Assembly: GCA_036971475.1 (NCBI GenBank) | Contig: JBAIZL010000005.1 | Coordinates: 236,176,869-236,240,868, forward strand | Origin: Prosapia bicincta | Lineage: Eukaryota; Arthropoda; Insecta; Hemiptera; Cercopidae | Length of the DNA: 64,000 bases | Direction of reading: 5' to 3' | Shown here: piece after piece, positions 59,480-64,000 of the stretch | How the letters are laid out: each line of letters begins with the position of its first letter | Numbering within the stretch: the stretch's first letter is position 1 | Notes under the pieces: model-generated | Databases searched by the model: none | What the model was told of the DNA's origin: nothing | What the model saw: the letters and a program-made list of their open reading frames with translations, nothing else | Made by a program: the position numbers and the translations under genes

Positions 59480-59790
59480 TTTTAATGCAGCGACGACCTG
59501 CTTAACCATCTTGAGGTCTCTATGTATGGCAGAGTTTAGGACGCACAATGAAGCATACACTATGGCTCTCAAAGCTTTATTTTGGAAGCCCTCGATAACT
59601 TGCATATTGGTGCTCAAGGTTCATCCCCAGAATAGTACGTCCATACGGGCTTGAGCACTTGTTTGTACACCGGGAATTGTTGGGCCTAAGCTCAGAATAC
59701 CGATTTCTTCACGTGGGTTTTCCAGTTCAGTTTAGCGTCCAAATTTAGACCTAGGTATTCCACGTACTTATCCATTTACTATTATTTGTC
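59480..59790 (-). pseudogene. Jockey-clade LINE C-terminal fragment
   Basis: The minus strand reads EYLGLNLDAKLNWKTHVKKS (59761-59702), then after two stops YKQVLKPVWTYYSG (about 59667-59627), then NMQVIEGFQNKALRAIVYAS and NSAIHRDL (about 59607-59507). This is the order YLGVxLDxxLxWxxHI, ILKPIWTYGIQLWG, IxxxQxxxLRxIxxAPWYVxNxxIHxDL, which is characteristic of the jockey RT tail. Stops and a few substitutions show it is dead. It is probably unrelated to the copy at 30534, which has only earlier blocks. A 19-bp piece (TCCATACGGGCTTGAGCAC) is repeated at 59641 and 59817. Confidence 0.82.
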
Positions 59791-60594
59791 ATTTAAAAAT
59801 GCAGGTTAGTTTTGGTCCATACGGGCTTGAGCACGTTATAGAAAAAAATAAAATACTTTTCGTAACTAAACTAACCGATTGCTGAGTTCAGTGTTTCTGT
59901 TAGTAAATCATTTTCCCTCATACAAAGCTATCCTAACCGGATACATTTTATGAAGAAAAATACCAATGAATGTATACAGTTCAATTTCTGTTGAACTTCA
60001 GAAATGTTTAAAATTTTAACTAATATTTATAACTTGTCAGATTTAAAATGTCGTTTTTCTTTTTGTACGTTTACGTAACTGTTTTGAAAACGAAAAATAC
60101 AGCCAACACAGGTTTTATCACGTATCACTAGATTTTTTATTTAAGATTTTTTGAAATATAGGTTTTGTTTTACCGGTTCGTAAGGGAATGATGTAATAAT
60201 ATTAAAAGATTCGCCGTGTATCTCAACGAACGCTGTGTTACTGTTACACGCATATAAACATCCTAATTAAATCAGAAAGGTTTCTAAGCCAGATTTGCAT
60301 AATCTATGTACTTTGAAGAAAATACCTTCCAATATCGAGACAAGACTTTTAATTAAAAGAAAATTTAAAGCTCTAACAAACACTTCGAGCCTTTTCTTGC
60401 AACTTTACGACGAAGCAAAGGCGAATATAATCCCGTCATATTACCTTAGAACGAAACTACAAAAGGAATAGTTGTGAAACGCCTAATGTACTAAAAGAAA
60501 TACATTTATACACATTTATATACATGTCAGCCGGAAATGTTAATTAGATTATGGGCATTGGGAATATAGTAGCTAATCATTTAATGGCTATTTC
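59791..60594. other. No gene recognised
   Basis: Unique AT-rich DNA apart from the short repeated LINE piece at 59817. Confidence 0.4.
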
Positions 60595-61010
60595 GCTGTC
60601 TTCTCCCCACCCTCTCTCTCCCCCTTTCTCTCTTTCTTTTCCTTCTCCTCCCTCTCTCTTTATCCTCTCTCTAACCCTTCTTCTTCTCTTTTTCACTCTT
60701 CTTCTCATCCCACTCACTTTCCTTCCCAACTATTTCCCTACTTTTATCTCTCTACTTCTCCTGTCTCTCTCTCCCTTTTCTCTCTTTCCCCTCCTTCTCC
60801 TCTCTCTCTTTTTCTCTCTCCTTATCCTCTCTATCACTCTTCTTCTCATCCCTCTCACTTTCCTTCCCAACTATTTCTCTACTTTTCTCCCTCTCATTCT
60901 CCCCCTCTCTCTCTTTCCCATCTTTCTCAGCCTTCCTCTACTTTTCCTCTATACTTCTCTTCTCTATCACTCTCCTTCTCCTTTTTCTCTCTCGCTTTCT
61001 TATTTAGGGG
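60595..61010. repeat. Polypyrimidine low-complexity tract
   Basis: About 400 bases almost entirely C and T on the plus strand. Two long blocks containing TCATCCCACTCACTTTCCTT / TCATCCCTCTCACTTTCCTT-type text (60707 and 60847) point to internal duplication. A 156-codon Ser/Leu/Pro-rich frame is a by-product. Confidence 0.92.
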
Positions 61011-61564
61011 ATGAGTTATGAAGTTCTAAAGTGAATATTATTTTCCATCTTCAAGTATGTAAAAAGTACAATGAGTAGATAAGATTAGGGTACATACGTG
61101 CATAAAACACCCCTCGTGATAACCACAAAAAATGATCAAGCATCTGTTCAGGGGTGCGTCTGTAAAATAACGTTGAAGAGAAAGGTGGAAAAAAGTGAAA
61201 GGCACTTGATAAATAGTGGGGAGAAAAGTAAAAGAAGAGAATAAGAGAGAAAGAAACTGGATGTGGGTCTGTACTAATACGGAAGGAAGAAAACGAAGAA
61301 GATGGAAACATTGCAAAATAAAAATAATAATATGTACAGTTTTCAAAATATAAATTTCGTTAAAAAAAGAACATTTAGTGTCAAGATTGAAAAAGTATAT
61401 ATCATTGCTGTGGTGTGAAAATATGAGAAAGAAACTTTTTTTTTATATTTTAAGATTACTAAAAATAATCATAGAATTAATATTAAATGACAATTAAAAC
61501 TAATAATGCTGGAATCTACTTTTATAGTGCTTAGTTATTGCTCGGTAATAATGATTTAGGCGAT
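61011..61564. other. No gene recognised
   Basis: AT-rich. Two overlapping minus-strand frames (61038-61346) lie over a purine-rich stretch and are not supported. Confidence 0.4.
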
Positions 61565-62430
61565 GTACACACCAAAGCCGAGCCCGGCGGAGCGATGCGA
61601 TGCGATGCCAAACTGGGCAAGATGTGCTATGCGTTCGCACTAAAGCCGATTATCACGTAATAGGTTTCCTAGGCTTGTAGTGAGAAGTACCTTCGTATCA
61701 GTCTCAGTGGCAATAATAATGTCATCAACTTTGATGATGATGCTGTTATTGGATAGTTCCTCACTTGATGATGAATGTGAGGGAGAAAGAATACTGGACA
61801 CACGATATCAATAAAGATCACGAGACTAGAGGACAGTAAGTAACTCTATACGAGAAACTCCGAACTTTTAATTCACTTCAAAAGCTCTCCTTCAAATATT
61901 TTTCATATTTCTTTGCTAGAATATCTGAATTTTTTGCTACAAGAAACTAAAAATAATATTGTTAGCAACTGTATTATTATGGATACCAAAGTGTTAAAAA
62001 CTGTATTACACATTGTCGAGCGGCACATTTGTATCCATGTACTTCTTGTTAGATTGATCCCACAATGGAGGTCTTTCTTGAATCGAACTAATTAATATTT
62101 CCATATAAATATTTATTTCAACAGTATTTTTGAATCAAGAAAATATAAAGTTAAAAAACAACTTGAAACAATAAAAAAATATATTGCGTAATGTTTCTTA
62201 ACTCACTAGGCTGGAACAAGTGAAATAGACTGAACGAAGGCAGAAACAGCTTGACGGAAAACGCTCGAATTGGCGGCAAGTAGGACTGCACAAAACGGCT
62301 CGGGATCGTCCGGCTTTGCTCAGCACGGACCAGCGTTGTATTGGAAAGGTCACATATAAATACTGCATATTTAGTGACCATAAGATTATCGCACGGCTCG
62401 GCATCGCCCGGTTCGGCTTTATTGTAAGCC
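61565..62430 (+). mobile_element. PIF/Harbinger-like DNA transposon relic
   Basis: The ends are diverged inverted repeats rich in AAAGCCGAGCC: TGTACACACCAAAGCCGAGC at 61564 against the reverse complement of 62390-62425 (AAAGCCGAACCGGGCGATGC). This text is common at Harbinger-type termini. Internally a forward frame reads SSSLDDECEGE (about 61752) and, after stops, VTLYEKLRTFNSLQKLSFKY (about 61835). That resembles the acidic N-terminus and the FxTLYxELRxxxxxFxxYFRM block of Harbinger transposases. No catalytic DDE segment is visible. Boundaries and target duplication are uncertain. Confidence 0.45.
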
Positions 62431-64000
62431 CCACTAACTTTAGAGACAGGACGAATGGTCACAAACTGTAGTTAATTTGAAAATTTAGCAACATTTACTT
62501 GCATTTTCCTGACGAGTCGTCAGAGGTTGACGATGAAATTAACCTTAGGTGCTAACTAAATTCAATTCATCAGGACTGTTTAAAACCGTCACAATATTAT
62601 AATAAATTTATTACCTATTACAAAAAAATTACAAAACCTATTTTTTTAATATGGATACATCACTTGTAAAGATATCATAAATATGTGTCAATTTCAGAGG
62701 TAAAACATTTTCAGACGTTTGCGCCACATGGCTGCTAATGTGTAACTCGTCAAAGAATCCTACCAACATCTGTCCCAAGCAAGAATCTGCGGTTATTGAG
62801 ACCAAGTATGTTAATTAGTATCTAGATTCTGGGATGAAAAATTGAAGAGTTGACAGAATGACGATGTCAAGAGAAGGAGGGGTAGAGGGCGATGAGGACA
62901 CGATGCTTCGGGATGAGAGGCACGCTTATCGTCTATGCCAAGCTCATTAAAACAATATTTTATGTGAATTATATTTAAATCCATTTGATAAGCTCTACGT
63001 TATAAAAACGTATTTTTCTTGAACATATTGTAATTGCTCTTGACAATACCGCATTAGAAACAAAATAAAAGTACTGAAATAATTAGAGCTGTAAAGTAGG
63101 ATAATGTTGATTATCCGTAATCGAAATATCTATTAATATATTTAAAGCGAAAATAGTCCTCCTGTCAAATCTATATGAAAACGTTACGTCATAAATAATC
63201 AGCAACAATGCGTCAATCTTTTCACCAACAATCCGAATCTGAATTCTAAGTAACCAGGCTATACACTTGACCAAGCCGCGAACGCTGCCTCCGTCCGTAA
63301 TTAATTATGGATGCAAGTTGGAGAAACATTTTGACTGACAGAGAAAAGAGTAGGTGGAGAGATTTCACTGCAAGATATAGGCGTCATTTAACCTCGTTTA
63401 GTTTCTTAAGAAACAGAACAAAAACATTCGAGGAATTATAAATGAACGGCCGCGTTAAATACACATAGCTTGCGTCAGAGAAGTGAAAGGATAATAGTTA
63501 AGTGAAAGGCACTCTAAATAGAATAATAGATTGCATAATGAGAAATAGTTTAACTTAATGGTTTCAAATTATGTTCTAAGTAAGTAATATTTGAGCTGGC
63601 TTGTGAGTTAAGGTGATTAACAACAAAATGTACACAAACGCAGAATTATAAACACTTTTACTTATGAGGATAGTAACATCTGAATGAATTATTATGTTTC
63701 AGTCCATCAAATGTCAATACCGAGAATAAATACTAAACAACTGTACATAAACTCTCAATTATTAATAGTTTATTTTCGTAAGGGTTTTGATGACACGGCC
63801 GTGATACTAAATTACAATTACTACTCCAATTAGATATATTTATTTGAATTTGTTATTGTATAGTAATGCTGATGAGTCATGGAATGTACAGTTATTTACT
63901 CTCGATATTGGCCTTTGATGTTTTTAATAATAATGACTCTTTAGGACGTTGTTAGCATCATATGTAAATGTTTTTATAATTTTGAGTGTATGTATAGTTA
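62431..64000. other. No gene recognised
   Basis: Unique AT-rich DNA with a purine-rich patch at 62850-62930. Short frames have no motif, and no RNA gene or terminal repeat was seen. Confidence 0.4.

Noticed and set aside
60551..61021. 156-codon Ser/Leu/Pro-rich protein
   Set aside because: Translation of a polypyrimidine tract.
62151..62462. 103-codon minus-strand frame
   Set aside because: It overlaps the terminal repeat of the Harbinger-like relic and shows no domain.

Overview
The window is AT-rich eukaryotic DNA dominated by repeats. It shows Penelope-like, jockey-like, hAT-like, pogo-like and PIF/Harbinger-like relics, long tandem arrays, abundant (AT)n tracts and a strong excess of the palindrome TAGGCCTA. 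This points to an arthropod, most likely an insect; the order cannot be fixed from the sequence. No complete protein-coding gene is visible and no bacterial-style operon exists. Two minus-strand blocks (9666-9804 and 37434-37645) look like host exons because an open frame lies between plausible splice sites. They would be small exons separated by very long introns.

Layout. 1-3500: a Penelope-like element (PLE) with reverse transcriptase and GIY-YIG endonuclease remains, an opposed second copy, and a terminal fragment. 3500-8350: microsatellites, a dispersed repeat called R1 here, and a degenerate repeat field. 8350-11265: mostly unique DNA with a candidate exon. 11315-12403: a third PLE bounded by 196-bp inverted ends and carrying its own 175-bp insertion. 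12400-19330: mostly unique, with an R1 copy. 19339-20339: 25-bp/75-bp tandem array. 20974-23015: hAT-like relic enclosing a broken ORF and a hairpin. 23552-26898: 18-bp minisatellite of about 186 units. 28921-29415: 145-bp tandem repeat. 30534-32531: jockey-like reverse transcriptase remnant running into a 54-bp array built from its own catalytic segment. 34228-35740: small tandem repeats. 37434-37645: best host exon candidate. 38652-39540: 29-bp array. 40309-45840: 142-bp satellite with a duplicated 16-mer higher-order repeat. 50566-51456: pogo-like element inserted in a (TA)n tract. 53545-62450: LINE tails, R1 copies, two perfect hammerhead ribozymes in a palindrome, a small inverted-repeat element, and a Harbinger-like relic.

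The most interesting theme is self-cleaving RNA. A perfect 94-bp inverted repeat at 55762-56008 holds a canonical type I hammerhead ribozyme in each arm. Several other inverted pairs hold decayed forms, and the ends of the PLE copies fold the same way around a non-canonical core. I infer that ribozyme-bearing palindromic elements related to PLE terminal repeats have been active here. The second theme is tandem arrays born from older elements, of which the 54-bp array made from a reverse-transcriptase motif is the clearest case.
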